Below are positions 9,011 through 16,764 of a stretch of DNA of 64,000 nucleotides, one piece after another. The first letter of the stretch is position 1, and every line of letters starts with the position of its first letter. The stretch covers positions 54,914 to 118,913 of the forward strand of contig CACWYC010000006.1 in NCBI GenBank assembly GCA_902765025.1. Direction: 5' to 3'. The notes under the pieces were generated by a model. It was not told where the DNA came from and ran no database searches. It saw nothing but the letters and a program-made list of their open reading frames with translations. The translations under genes and the position numbers were made by a program. The stretch is from Oscillospiraceae bacterium (GTDB taxonomy: Bacteria; Bacillota; Clostridia; Oscillospirales; Oscillospiraceae).

Positions 9011-10777
9011 ATGAAGCAAACTTCAGGACAGAATACAAAAGCATATGCGTCCCAGGGCAAGCGCACCGCCCCGGGCAAGCGGGCCGCCCAGCCCCAGAAG
9101 GGCAAGGGCGTCAAGCGGCGCAAGCGGGGCCCCCTTTCCATCCTGACAGACAACCTGGCGGAGTGGCTGGACTACCTGTTCCCCGCCAGGACGCGCCGGG
9201 GCAAGAAGAACGCCCCCCTCACCTTGGGCGAGCGGTACCAGAAACTGAAACGGGACATCCGCCACCAGGTGAGCGCCAACCCCCACCGGCACTTCCCGGA
9301 GTCGGACTACGCGGTGATTCAGATGGTGCTGTTTGTGGCGGGGTCGGTGCCCATGTGGGGCAGCCTGCTGAAGGAGAAGCTCCACTTCCGCCGGAAGCGG
9401 CGGATGCACCGCCACGGCACGGTGCTGGCCTGGGCGGAGCGGATGAAGTTCCATCCCGTGGCCTTCCTCACCGGGGCGCTGGCGGTGGCGGTGATCTGCG
9501 CGGCGCTGAGCCTGTACACCGTGGGCGTCAGCGTCAGCTATCAGGACTATTTTCTGGGCTACGCCTCCGGGGCCAAGGCGGTGAACGCCGTGGTGGCCGA
9601 CATTGAGGCCGTGACCCGGGAGACCCTGGGCGACGAGGACTACACCGTGGACCGGGCGCTGCTGCAGATGGAGCAGAAGATCCTGCCCCGGCGCAGCATC
9701 ACCGACCGGGAGCAGCTGCAGCAGGCCCTGACGGCCCAGCTGGGCCAGGTGACCTACGCCAACGTGCTGTACGTCAACGACAGCCCCGTGGCGGCCTCGG
9801 CCCACGCCGGCGCCATTGAGGAGCTGCTGGAACAGCTGAAAATCGGCTATATCACCCCCGACACCGTGGACAGCTACTTCGTGGAGCGCACGGAGGTACG
9901 GCAGGAATACGTGACCAACGACTACGTGATGAACCTGGGCTACATCGCCCAGCTTCTCAACGACACCAAGGAGGCGGAGGTCTCCTACACGGTGAAAAAG
10001 GGGGACTCCCCCCTGGGCATCTGCGCCGACCTGGGCATTGAGCTGAGCCAGCTCAAGGACATGAACCCCGGCTACGACTGGAGCGTGCTGCGGGTGGGCG
10101 ACGAGCTGACGGTGTCCAACGCGGTGTCCTACCTGACGGTGGTGAACGTGGAGCGGCAGGACTACGTCACCGACGTGCCCTACGACGTGGAATACACCGA
10201 CGACGACTCCATGTACCAGGGCGAATACAAGGTGATTTCCAAGGGCGTGTACGGCAAGGCCGACGTAAGCGCCAATGTGACCTATATCAACGGCCTGGAG
10301 ACCGACCGGCAGATCGTGGCCACCGCCACGCTGCTCCAGCCCGTGGTGGAGCAGCAGCTCCGGGGCACCAAGGAGCGGCCCTCCTGGTTCCCCACCGGCA
10401 GCTTCGGCTGGCCTTGCAGCGGCGTCATCACCTCCCGCTTCGGCTACCGCAACACCGGCATCCGGGGCGCCAGCACGTACCACGAGGGCATCGACATCGC
10501 CAACAGCTACGGCACCCCCATTTACGCCTCCGACGGCGGCACCGTCACCCACTCCGGCTGGCTGGGCGGCTACGGCTACCTGGTGATTATCGACCACGGC
10601 AACGGCTACCAGACCTATTACGGTCACAACAGCTCCCTGCTGGTGAAGGTGGGCGACCACGTGTACAAGGGCCAGCAGATCGCCCGCATGGGCTCCACAG
10701 GCGTGTCCAGCGGCAACCACTGCGACTTCCGCATCAAGCTCAACGGCACCTTCCTCAACCCCATGAATTTCCTGTAA
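9011..10777 (+). CDS. Membrane-anchored LysM-G5-M23 family peptidoglycan peptidase-like protein
   Basis: A 588-residue envelope protein. The basic N-terminus (Lys/Arg-rich, 1-45) is cytoplasmic. A hydrophobic segment lies at 102-120 and a clear TM helix at about 147-175. The outside part carries a spacer, a LysM domain (about 324-368, VSYTVKKGDSPLGICADLG), a G5-like domain (about 374-450) and an M23 domain (about 470-588). The first zinc-ligand motif is HEGID (491-495). In the second motif the usual HxH is H570-C-D572, so one canonical histidine is Asp; activity may be altered or may follow a clostridial subgroup. This layout is common for sporulation or cell-wall remodelling factors, but nothing here proves a sporulation role. 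The SD is weak. Confidence 0.88.
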   Translation: MKQTSGQNTKAYASQGKRTAPGKRAAQPQKGKGVKRRKRGPLSILTDNLAEWLDYLFPARTRRGKKNAPLTLGERYQKLKRDIRHQVSANPHRHFPESDYAVIQMVLFVAGSVPMWGSLLKEKLHFRRKRRMHRHGTVLAWAERMKFHPVAFLTGALAVAVICAALSLYTVGVSVSYQDYFLGYASGAKAVNAVVADIEAVTRETLGDEDYTVDRALLQMEQKILPRRSITDREQLQQALTAQLGQVTYANVLYVNDSPVAASAHAGAIEELLEQLKIGYITPDTVDSYFVERTEVRQEYVTNDYVMNLGYIAQLLNDTKEAEVSYTVKKGDSPLGICADLGIELSQLKDMNPGYDWSVLRVGDELTVSNAVSYLTVVNVERQDYVTDVPYDVEYTDDDSMYQGEYKVISKGVYGKADVSANVTYINGLETDRQIVATATLLQPVVEQQLRGTKERPSWFPTGSFGWPCSGVITSRFGYRNTGIRGASTYHEGIDIANSYGTPIYASDGGTVTHSGWLGGYGYLVIIDHGNGYQTYYGHNSSLLVKVGDHVYKGQQIARMGSTGVSSGNHCDFRIKLNGTFLNPMNFL

Positions 10778-10780
10778 GGC

Positions 10781-10809
10781 TTGTCTTTGGGTAAAGAATG
10801 TGGTATGCT
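10781..10809 (+). promoter_or_regulatory. Promoter of the 62-residue membrane protein gene
   Basis: TTGTCT, 17-base spacer, TATGCT, 40 bases before ATG 10850 and immediately after the M23 stop. Confidence 0.55.
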
Positions 10810-10849
10810 TATCCCCAGTGATACAACTATTTTTTGAGGTGAGAACGCC

Positions 10850-11038
10850 ATGAAACGAATGATTTCTCTTCTCTGCTGCGCGTTGCTGACGGCAGCGCTG
10901 ACTGTGCCCGCCATGGCGGACAGCCCCCGGACCGGCGACAACGGCATCGGCATGTGGATTGCGCTGCTGGTGGTGGTGCTCATCGTGCTGGTGGGCGTGC
11001 TGGTGCTGATGATGAAGAAGAACAAGGGCGACAAATAA
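10850..11038 (+). CDS. Mini membrane protein with signal peptide and sortase-like C-terminus
   Basis: A 62-residue product. It has a signal peptide (1-23, ending PAMA), then DSPRTGDNGIG, a hydrophobic helix (about 33-55) and a positive tail KKNKGDK. The PRTGD + helix + Lys-rich tail order copies the C-terminal sorting signal of LPXTG-type wall proteins, where clostridial variants such as (S/N)P(K/Q)TG occur. Nothing but two residues would remain outside after signal cleavage. It could be a minimal wall-linked peptide, a decoy or remnant of a larger wall protein, or simply a bitopic membrane peptide. It has its own promoter and terminator, which supports real expression. Confidence 0.7.
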   Translation: MKRMISLLCCALLTAALTVPAMADSPRTGDNGIGMWIALLVVVLIVLVGVLVLMMKKNKGDK

Positions 11039-11058
11039 GGCCTTACGGCAACACCAGA

Positions 11059-11089
11059 AGCGCCGCAGCGGAAAATCCGCTGCGGCGCT
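11059..11089 (+). terminator. Hairpin after the mini membrane protein gene
   Basis: Perfect stem agcgccgcagcgg / ccgctgcggcgct with an AAAA-type loop. There is no T-run of its own; it abuts the 175-nt repeat element, which begins with a second terminator-like hairpin. Confidence 0.6.
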
Positions 11090-11264
11090 GAGCCTGTCAA
11101 AAAACGGCTCTGCCGTTTTTTGACAATGGGATTGCAGTCTACTGCGCGCGCGAATCGTGCGCCTTTGGCGCACGATTCGCACACTTCGTAGCCTGAGAAG
11201 TGAAAATACTGACGTACACGCCGTCAGTTTTTTCGGATTTCATGGGTTCGCGCCTGCGGGCGCG
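11090..11264. repeat. 175-nt dispersed structured element, copy A
   Basis: The same length and order of hairpins recur at 31106-31280. In order: a terminator-like stem (tcaaaaaacggc / gccgttttttga), a conserved linker attgcagtctact, a 13-14 bp stem around 11150-11180, a small stem cacttc / gaagtg, a stem ctgacg / cgtcag in an A/T-rich context, then cgcgcc / gggcgcg. Several differences from copy B are compensatory. Both copies sit just after a plus-strand gene and before the 3' end of a convergent minus-strand gene. Confidence 0.85.
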
Positions 11265-11329
11265 AAATCTGCGATGCTTTTTTGACAATCTGTGCCGCCG
11301 GGGAAACCCGGCGGCACTCCTTTATTCGC

Positions 11330-11578
11330 TTATCCCATCCGCCTCTCGATGGCGTCCACCACCTCCATCAGGTGGGACGGCTCGGCGGGCATGTGAATCT
11401 GTACGGGGGGCTGCTCCTTCACCTTGCGGATGGAGAAGGGGATGCGCCCCTCCCGGACGGACTGCTTGAGAAAAATGGTGATGGCGGTGGTCAAGTCCAG
11501 ACCGAACTCGGCAAACAGGGTCTGGGCCTCGTTCTTCAAGTCCTCGTCAAGACTGATGTTGGTGCTTACCTTTGCCAT
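11330..11578 (-). CDS. RelB/DinJ-family antitoxin, orphan
   Basis: An 82-residue protein with the DinJ/RelB ribbon-helix-helix N-terminus (MAKVSTNISLDEDLKNEA, then FGLDLTTAITIFLKQSVREG), which dimerises and binds operator DNA. In complete systems a RelE/YafQ-type toxin follows. Here the region downstream (11038-11329) has no open frame of that type, so this is a solitary antitoxin or a remnant acting as a regulator. ATG 11578 is preceded by AAGGAGG at ideal spacing; an upstream in-frame ATG at 11653 lies across the promoter and is rejected. The residues after IPFSI form a C-terminal tail where a toxin would bind. Confidence 0.88.
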   Translation of the reverse strand: MAKVSTNISLDEDLKNEAQTLFAEFGLDLTTAITIFLKQSVREGRIPFSIRKVKEQPPVQIHMPAEPSHLMEVVDAIERRMG

Positions 11579-11638
11579 GATGGCTGCCTCCTTACTGTTT
11601 GCGTAACCGCTGGTTTTGTGGTTCCTCTTTATGGCTTT

Positions 11639-11683
11639 AAAGTACCACAACATTTCAAGATTGTCAACATGTTATGCGCATAA
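11639..11683 (-). promoter_or_regulatory. dinJ-like promoter and palindromic operator
   Basis: On the minus strand TTGACA (11667-11662), 17-base spacer, TACTTT (11644-11639). Directly upstream of the -35 lies the perfect palindrome ttatgcgcataa (11672-11683), with a further half-site gtgcgtat beside it. This is a plausible autoregulatory site for a ribbon-helix-helix antitoxin. Confidence 0.6.
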
Positions 11684-11753
11684 TACGCACATTTTCAGCG
11701 GATTGACAGGGGCGCCTTGTGGAGATTGCCCAAAAGAATCACCCGGCGGCACC

Positions 11754-11782
11754 TTGCCAAGGCATTGACGCCGGATTATAAT
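11754..11782 (+). promoter_or_regulatory. Promoter of the GAF/fRMsr gene
   Basis: TTGCCA, 17-base spacer, perfect TATAAT, 29 bases before ATG 11812. Confidence 0.7.
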
Positions 11783-11811
11783 GGGCAAAAAGGGAAAAGG
11801 AGCGTGGGAGC

Positions 11812-12264
11812 ATGACGGATTATACGCTTTTGGCCGGGCAAATCGCCGCACTGGGGCAGCAGGAGGGGTGGTATGTACCGCTGCTGGCCAACGCCTCCGC
11901 CGCCATATGGGCGGCGCTGGGGGACATCAACTGGGCGGGGTTTTACGTGATGCGCCGGGGGACGCTGGTGCTTGGGCCGTTCCAGGGCAAGGTGGCCTGC
12001 CTCCACATCCAGCCGCCCCGGGGCGTGTGCGGCACGGCGGCAGCGGAGGACCGCACCGTGGTGGTGCCGGACGTTCACGCTTTCCCGGGCCACATCGCCT
12101 GCGACAGCGCCTCCCGGTCGGAGATCGTGGTGCCCATTCACCATGACGGGGCCGTGGCGTCGGTGCTGGACATCGACAGCCCCCTGCCGGGGCGGTTCAC
12201 CGAGGCGGATCGGATCGGATTGGAGCAGGTGGTGAGGGAAATCGAAAAGGTAATTGTGTTTTGA
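11812..12264 (+). CDS. msrC: Free methionine-(R)-sulfoxide reductase (GAF domain)
   Basis: A 150-residue single GAF domain. The family reduces free Met-R-sulfoxide with thioredoxin. The three conserved cysteines are present in GKVACLHI, GVCGTAA and HIACDSASRSEIVVP; the middle and last usually form the catalytic/resolving pair. WAGFY and the closing VLDIDSP...F are also typical of the YebR family. The length is normal (about 150-165). The gene has its own promoter and an intrinsic terminator, so it is monocistronic. Its role would be oxidative damage repair in the cytoplasm. Confidence 0.9.
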   Translation: MTDYTLLAGQIAALGQQEGWYVPLLANASAAIWAALGDINWAGFYVMRRGTLVLGPFQGKVACLHIQPPRGVCGTAAAEDRTVVVPDVHAFPGHIACDSASRSEIVVPIHHDGAVASVLDIDSPLPGRFTEADRIGLEQVVREIEKVIVF

Positions 12265-12267
12265 CAT

Positions 12268-12297
12268 GAAAAAAGACGCCGTGAGGCGTCTTTTTTG
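12268..12297. terminator. Bidirectional terminator
   Basis: aaaaaagacgcc / ggcgtctttttt with a GTGA loop, directly after the fRMsr gene. Confidence 0.9.
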
Positions 12298-12892
12298 CAA
12301 GATGGGGCGGCGCGGCGCAGGGTGAATGGCAGGCGGCAACGATAACCGTTCGTAGGGGCCGACGACTCGGCGGCCCGTACCTAGGTAACGATACCCACCA
12401 ACGCAGATTAAACGGCAACCGCCGCCAAAAAACCGCCCCGCCTTCCCCTTGGGGGGCTGTGCCCGAAGCGCCGCCGGCGGCGGATAAAGCGAGGGCACAG
12501 CCAGGCAGCGGCCCGGTTGCCATGGCCCAACGGGCCTGGGAACCGGATGCCGCAAACAGCCGCCCACGCAGATTAAACGGAAACCGGCATCGCCACCACC
12601 GGGGCATGGATAGTACCTGCCGCCGGGCAACGGGCCGCCGAGGGCGTCGGCCCCTACGGATTTTGCTGCAACTCTCTGCGGGCGCCGGGGCGTTGATGAT
12701 GATTGCCGCTGGGTTGGCGGGCTTTCGGAGGCCGGGTGGTTATCGCCCCCTCTTCCGTCACGGCCTTTACAGGCCGCGCCACCTTCCCCCCGAGGGGAAG
12801 GCGGGGCGGAAGAAGCGAGGGCACAACCCCCCAGGGGGAAGGCTTTTTTTATCCCTACGCACAGCGGACACCTTTCTCTCTTCTCTCTTCAC
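12298..12892. repeat. Intergenic palindromic repeat cluster (R3, R4 and related)
   Basis: No gene is seen. The gap holds R3 copies at 12352-12379 and, inverted, at 12631-12657. An R4 composite lies at 12744-12801 (GCCCCCTC..CCGTCACGGCC, then a CCTTCCCC/GGGGAAGG stem), with fragments at about 12438-12455 and 12829-12842. A copy of the 'CTCGC..ATCCGCC..GGCGGCGCTTCGG' stem lies at about 12462-12500, here in minus orientation. A CT-rich run precedes the SDR stop. Confidence 0.8.
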
Positions 12893-13627
12893 TCAAAGAA
12901 TAAACCCGCCGTCCACCGTCAGCACCTGGCCCGTGACGAAGGACGCGCCCGGGGAGGCCAGATAGGCCACCGCTTCGGCGATGTCCTGGGGTCTCCCCAG
13001 GCGGCCCAAGGGCGTCTCCTCCGCCAGCTGGGGCAGCACCTCCGGGGGCAGGGCGTCCAGCATATCCGTGCGGATGACGCCGGGGGCCACGCAGTTCACC
13101 CGGATGTGGGTGGGGGCCAGCTCCATGGCAAGAGACCGGGTCAGGGCGATGAGGGCGCCCTTGGTGGCGGAGTAGGTCACCTCGCAGCTGGCACCCCGCA
13201 GCCCCCACATGGAGGACACGGTGACGATGCAGCCCTCGTGGGCGTGGAGCATGGGGGGCAGCACGGCCTGAATGGTGTGGTAGGCCCCATCCACGTTGAC
13301 GGCGAAATACCGGCGCCACATGGCCTCTTTCACGTCTTGAAACTGGGCCTGCCCCGCCACGCCGGCGTTGCTCACCAGCAGCGACACGGGGCCCAGGGCG
13401 TCCTCCACCCGGTGCACCATATCCTCCACGGCGGCGCGCTCCGCCACGTCGGCCTGCACCGCCATGGCCCGGCCTCCGGCGGCAACAATCTCAGCCACGA
13501 TGCTCTCGGCGCAGTCACGGCGCACACGGTAATTCACCGCCACGGCGTAGCCCTCCCGGGCAAGTCTGGCGGCCACGGCGGCGCCTATGCCACGGCTGCC
13601 GCCGGTGACCAATGCGATTTTCTCCAT
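12893..13627 (-). CDS. Short-chain dehydrogenase/reductase (FabG-like)
   Basis: A 244-residue classical SDR. It has the NAD(P) motif TGGSRGIG at 8-15, SNAGVAG in the NNAG position, catalytic Ser in VSSMWG, the Tyr-Lys pair in YSATKG, and the PG motif [11 protein letters not shown]. Arg following the glycine motif favours NADPH. The substrate cannot be assigned: FabG homologues reduce 3-oxoacyl-ACP, but many SDRs of this length act on sugars or alcohols, and no fatty-acid genes are nearby. The start ATG 13627 lies 7 bases after GGGAGG; another ATG two codons upstream sits too close to that SD. Confidence 0.88.
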   Translation of the reverse strand: MEKIALVTGGSRGIGAAVAARLAREGYAVAVNYRVRRDCAESIVAEIVAAGGRAMAVQADVAERAAVEDMVHRVEDALGPVSLLVSNAGVAGQAQFQDVKEAMWRRYFAVNVDGAYHTIQAVLPPMLHAHEGCIVTVSSMWGLRGASCEVTYSATKGALIALTRSLAMELAPTHIRVNCVAPGVIRTDMLDALPPEVLPQLAEETPLGRLGRPQDIAEAVAYLASPGASFVTGQVLTVDGGFIL

Positions 13628-13652
13628 TCCCATTCCTCCCTTTTGGAAAAGC

Positions 13653-13686
13653 GGCCCGGACACTGGCTTCACCCAGCGTCCGGGCT
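13653..13686 (-). terminator. Hairpin between the zinc-motif membrane protein and the SDR gene
   Basis: gcccggac(actgg) / (ccag)cgtccgggc, followed on the minus strand by cgcttttcc. It probably ends or attenuates transcription from 14447 before the SDR gene. Confidence 0.55.
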
Positions 13687-13706
13687 GTCGGATGTAACGG
13701 TTTTCT

Positions 13707-14447
13707 TTACGCGGCGTCGTCCACGGTGTCGATGACCGTTTCCTCCACACGGCCGTCGGTGACCACGTCGGTGATGTCGTCACGATTGGCGCAGAACTTG
13801 CACAGGCGGGTGCGGCCGGCGGCGATGGCCTGCTCCACGGAGCCGTAGGTCAGCTCCTCGGTGCGGTTCAGGGCCTGGCAGTCGTCATGGGTGTGGTACA
13901 CCTTGCCGAAGCGGGACCAGTACACGGTGCCGTCGATGGCGTTGATGGCGGCGGTCTGCTCCTCCAGAGACACGGGGTTGAAGTCGTAGCTGGCCACGCC
14001 GCCGATGAGCAGGGCGATGATGGCCGCCACCACGGCAATGACCTTGGTCTTCTTGTCCAGGTCCTTGTTGGTGAGCATGATGACAATGATGGGCACGAAG
14101 GCGATGCAGGCCACCACCACGCCCATGTTGTTCCACAGCCAGAAGGTAAAGGCGTTCTTCTTGGAGGCGGGGCGGATGTGGTTGGCCTTCTTCCACAGCT
14201 GGGAGCCGATGATGACACACACCAGATCCAGGCCCAGGAACACCAGCAGCTGGGTCATCTGGGACATGAACTTCAAGTCCACCTTGCCCAGCACCACCAG
14301 CAGCGCCAGCACCTCAAAGCCGATGGCCAGCAGCCACAGGATGATGGCGCCGGCCCGGAGGCCGCCGGCGTTGCCCACGGGCTTGGCGGGCTTCATGGGG
14401 GCCGCGCCCTCGGCGGCTACCAGTTTCTTTTTCTTCGTTTCAGCCAT
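13707..14447 (-). CDS. Four-helix membrane protein with C-terminal HxxxC..CxxC motif
   Basis: A 246-residue product of unknown function. A Lys-rich N-terminus is followed by about four TM helices (near 30-55, 65-85, 105-130 and 145-165). A soluble C-terminus follows, with [13 protein letters not shown] and, 20 residues on, LCKFC. This His/Cys spacing resembles the tiny Ada-like/nuclease-tail zinc module (YH..C....C..C) found at the ends of several clostridial proteins; metal binding is inferred. ATG 14447 follows AAAGGAGAG. The gene has its own promoter, divergent from the DUF937-lar operon. Confidence 0.75.
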   Translation of the reverse strand: MAETKKKKLVAAEGAAPMKPAKPVGNAGGLRAGAIILWLLAIGFEVLALLVVLGKVDLKFMSQMTQLLVFLGLDLVCVIIGSQLWKKANHIRPASKKNAFTFWLWNNMGVVVACIAFVPIIVIMLTNKDLDKKTKVIAVVAAIIALLIGGVASYDFNPVSLEEQTAAINAIDGTVYWSRFGKVYHTHDDCQALNRTEELTYGSVEQAIAAGRTRLCKFCANRDDITDVVTDGRVEETVIDTVDDAA

Positions 14448-14501
14448 AATCAATTCTCTCCTTTTTCCAAAACCCGGCGGGCCGGGTCGGTCTTCCCCTC
14501 C

Positions 14502-14530
14502 ATTATAGGCGATTTTCGCCTCCGGCACAA
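14502..14530 (-). promoter_or_regulatory. Promoter of the zinc-motif membrane protein gene
   Basis: On the minus strand TTGTGC, 17-base spacer, perfect TATAAT, 55 bases upstream of the start. A CCCGGC/GCCGGG stem lies in the leader. Confidence 0.7.
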
Positions 14531-14565
14531 GGCCATTTTGCGAAAAACGGCCCTCTTTTCCCGCC

Positions 14566-14594
14566 TTGACCTTTGGACAAATGTTTTTTATAAT
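14566..14594 (+). promoter_or_regulatory. Promoter of the DUF937-larEBC operon
   Basis: TTGACC, 17-base spacer, perfect TATAAT; the ATG follows 37 bases later behind CAGGAGG. Confidence 0.8.
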
Positions 14595-14630
14595 GGTATT
14601 ACTGAAAATTTACGTCAGGAGGCTATCAAA

Positions 14631-15248
14631 ATGGATCAGAAGACTTTGGTGAATACCCTCATGGGCGATCAGGCCCTGGAAAGCGTCAGCCGCATGTCCG
14701 GCGCGTCCACGCAGCAGGTGCAGCAGGTGCTGTCCGCGGCGCTGCCCTCCCTGCTCCAGGGGGCCCGGCAGCAGGTGGGCAACAGCGGCTTTGCCGCCGC
14801 CCTGGCCGACCACGCCAAGGACGACACCGCCGACCTGGGCGGCTTTTTCTCCCACGTGGACATGACCGACGGCGGCAAGATCGTGGGCCATCTCCTGGGC
14901 GACCAGGCCGCCGACACCGCCGAGGAGGCGGCGGAGCGGGCCGGACTCTCCACCGCCCAGACGGCGAAAATCATCGCCCTGGCCGCCCCGCTGCTGATGA
15001 GCCTGCTGGGCCAGCAGTCCTCCCAGAGCAGCAGCGGCGCCGCGGGGCTCACCTCCCTGCTGGGCGGCCTGCTGGGGGGCAGCTCCTCCGGCACCGGCAA
15101 CACCGCCGGGGCACTGGGCGGCGTGCTGCTGAACCTGCTGGGCAGCCAGACCCAGACCACCTCCACCGGCAAGAAAAAGAAGAAAAAGCCCACCCAGTCC
15201 GGCCAGTCCGCCGACCTGCTGGGCAGCTTCCTGGATTTGCTGAAATGA
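14631..15248 (+). CDS. DUF937/YidB-like protein
   Basis: A 205-residue soluble protein with the helical DUF937 pattern: an N-terminal region of Gln-rich helices (VQQVLSAALPSLLQG), a centre with HLLGDQAADTAEE, and SLLGGLLGGSS-type Gly/Ser/Leu segments. It closes with a basic KKKKKKPTQSG stretch and a DLLGSFLDLL helix. No enzymatic motif is present and the family function is unknown. Its stop overlaps the larE start (ATGA), so it heads the lar operon; a link to nickel-pincer cofactor biology is possible but untested. An upstream extension of the frame runs antisense through the preceding gene and is rejected. Confidence 0.85.
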   Translation: MDQKTLVNTLMGDQALESVSRMSGASTQQVQQVLSAALPSLLQGARQQVGNSGFAAALADHAKDDTADLGGFFSHVDMTDGGKIVGHLLGDQAADTAEEAAERAGLSTAQTAKIIALAAPLLMSLLGQQSSQSSSGAAGLTSLLGGLLGGSSSGTGNTAGALGGVLLNLLGSQTQTTSTGKKKKKKPTQSGQSADLLGSFLDLLK

Positions 15249-16012
15249 CAGCGGCTGGGAAGCAGCAGCGGCTGCTGGACTGGCTCCGGGCACAGGGCCG
15301 TGTGGCGGTGGCCTTCTCCGGCGGCGTGGACTCGGCGTATCTCCTGTGGGCGGCGGCGGAGAGCGGCGCCGACGCGGCGGCCTACTATGTGTCCACCGCC
15401 TTCCAGCCCGCCTTTGAGGGAGAGGACGCCCACCGGCTGTGCGCTGCGCTGGGCGTGACCCTCCGCACCGTGGAGGTGGACGTGCTGGGCTGCGGCGACG
15501 TGACGGAAAACGGCCCCCGGCGGTGCTACTTCTGCAAGCAGAAGCTGTTCACCGCCATGCAATCCGCCGCGGCGGCGGACGGCTTCGCCCTGCTGTGCGA
15601 CGGCACCAACGCCTCCGATGACGCTGCCGACCGCCCCGGCATGCAGGCCCTGCGGGAGCTGCAGGTGGTCTCCCCCCTCCGGGAGGCGGGGCTCACCAAG
15701 GCGGAGATTCGGGAGCTGTCCCGGGCCGCAGGGCTCTTTACCTGGGACAAGCCCGCCTACGCCTGCCTGGCCACCCGCATCCCCACCGGCACCGCCATTA
15801 CAGCGGCGGATTTGCAGCGGACGGAGCGGGCGGAGAACTATCTGGCGTCTCTGGGCTTCCGGGATTTCCGGGTGCGGCTTTTCGGCGGCGGGGCCCGGAT
15901 TCAATTACGGGAAAACCAATTTCCCCTGTTTATGCAGCACCGCGAGGCCATTGTCACCACGCTGCGGCAGTGGTATGACGCGGTGCTGCTGGATGGAGAG
16001 GTGCGACCATGA
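15245..16012 (+). CDS. larE: ATP-dependent sacrificial sulfur transferase LarE
   Basis: Adenylates pyridine dicarboxylate mononucleotide (the LarB product) and gives it sulfur, one of the later steps to the nickel-pincer cofactor of lactate racemase-type enzymes. The 255 residues show the N-type ATP pyrophosphatase P-loop (AFSGGVDSAYL) and the family segment CYFCKQKLF. In KPAYACLATRIPTG the Cys aligns with the sacrificial Cys176 of the Lactiplantibacillus enzyme. The length is normal. It is coupled to the DUF937 gene upstream and larB downstream by ATGA overlaps. Confidence 0.93.
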   Translation: MTAAGKQQRLLDWLRAQGRVAVAFSGGVDSAYLLWAAAESGADAAAYYVSTAFQPAFEGEDAHRLCAALGVTLRTVEVDVLGCGDVTENGPRRCYFCKQKLFTAMQSAAAADGFALLCDGTNASDDAADRPGMQALRELQVVSPLREAGLTKAEIRELSRAAGLFTWDKPAYACLATRIPTGTAITAADLQRTERAENYLASLGFRDFRVRLFGGGARIQLRENQFPLFMQHREAIVTTLRQWYDAVLLDGEVRP

Positions 16013-16764
16013 ATCGTGATTTAGTGCAGCTTTTGCAGCAGGTGCGCAGCGGTGCGGTGTCCGTAGAGGACGCGGCGCTGCAGCTGAAAAAGGAGCCCTT
16101 CGTTGACCTGGACTACGCCAAGGTGGACCTCCACCGGAAGGTGCGCCAGGGGGCGGCGGAGGTGATTTACGGCGCCGGGAAAACGGCGGAGCAGATCGCC
16201 GGCATCGTGGCCGCCCTGCGGCAGAACGGCCAGAAAACCGTGCTGATCACCCGGCTGGACCAGGCCAAGGCCGCGGCCCTGGCGGACGTGCCGGAGCTTG
16301 TCTACTACCCCGCGGCCCGCATCGCCGTGGTGGGCCCCATCCCCGCCCCAGACGGCGCGGGCAAGGTGGTGGTGGCTACCGGCGGCACCAGCGATATTCC
16401 CGTGGCGGAGGAGGCGGCACTCACCGCCCAGGTGATGGGCAACGAGGTAGTGCGGCTGTACGACGTGGGCGTGGCGGGGATGCACCGGCTGCTGCACCAC
16501 GTGGACGAGATTATGTCCGCCCGGGCCATCGTGGCGGTGGCGGGCATGGAGGGCGCGCTGGCCAGCGTCATCGGCGGTCTGGCGGACTGCCCGGTGATCG
16601 CCGTCCCCACGTCGGTGGGCTACGGCGCCGCCTTCGGCGGGGTCACCGCCCTGCTGAGCATGCTCAACTCCTGCGCCAGCGGCGTCAGCGTGGTGAACAT
16701 CGACAACGGCTTCGGCGCAGGCTATCTGGCGGGGATGATCAACCATCCGGAGGGAAGAACATGA
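16009..16764 (+). CDS. larB: Nickel-pincer cofactor biosynthesis protein LarB
   Basis: Carboxylates and hydrolyses nicotinic acid adenine dinucleotide to pyridinium-3,5-biscarboxylic acid mononucleotide. The 251-residue protein has an N-terminal helical part (with DLDYAKVDLHRKVRQGAAEVIYG) and a C-terminal PurE/AIRC-like Rossmann domain (VVATGGTSDIPVAEEA, GVAGMHRLL, AVAGMEGALASVIGGL, PTSVGYGAAFGG). These are hallmark LarB signatures. It sits between larE and larC with ATGA overlaps on both sides. Confidence 0.94.
   Translation: MNRDLVQLLQQVRSGAVSVEDAALQLKKEPFVDLDYAKVDLHRKVRQGAAEVIYGAGKTAEQIAGIVAALRQNGQKTVLITRLDQAKAAALADVPELVYYPAARIAVVGPIPAPDGAGKVVVATGGTSDIPVAEEAALTAQVMGNEVVRLYDVGVAGMHRLLHHVDEIMSARAIVAVAGMEGALASVIGGLADCPVIAVPTSVGYGAAFGGVTALLSMLNSCASGVSVVNIDNGFGAGYLAGMINHPEGRT

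Noticed and set aside
9023..11182. 719-codon minus-strand frame opposite the M23 gene
   Set aside because: His/Gln/Val-rich antisense shadow of the M23 peptidase; no recognisable domain.
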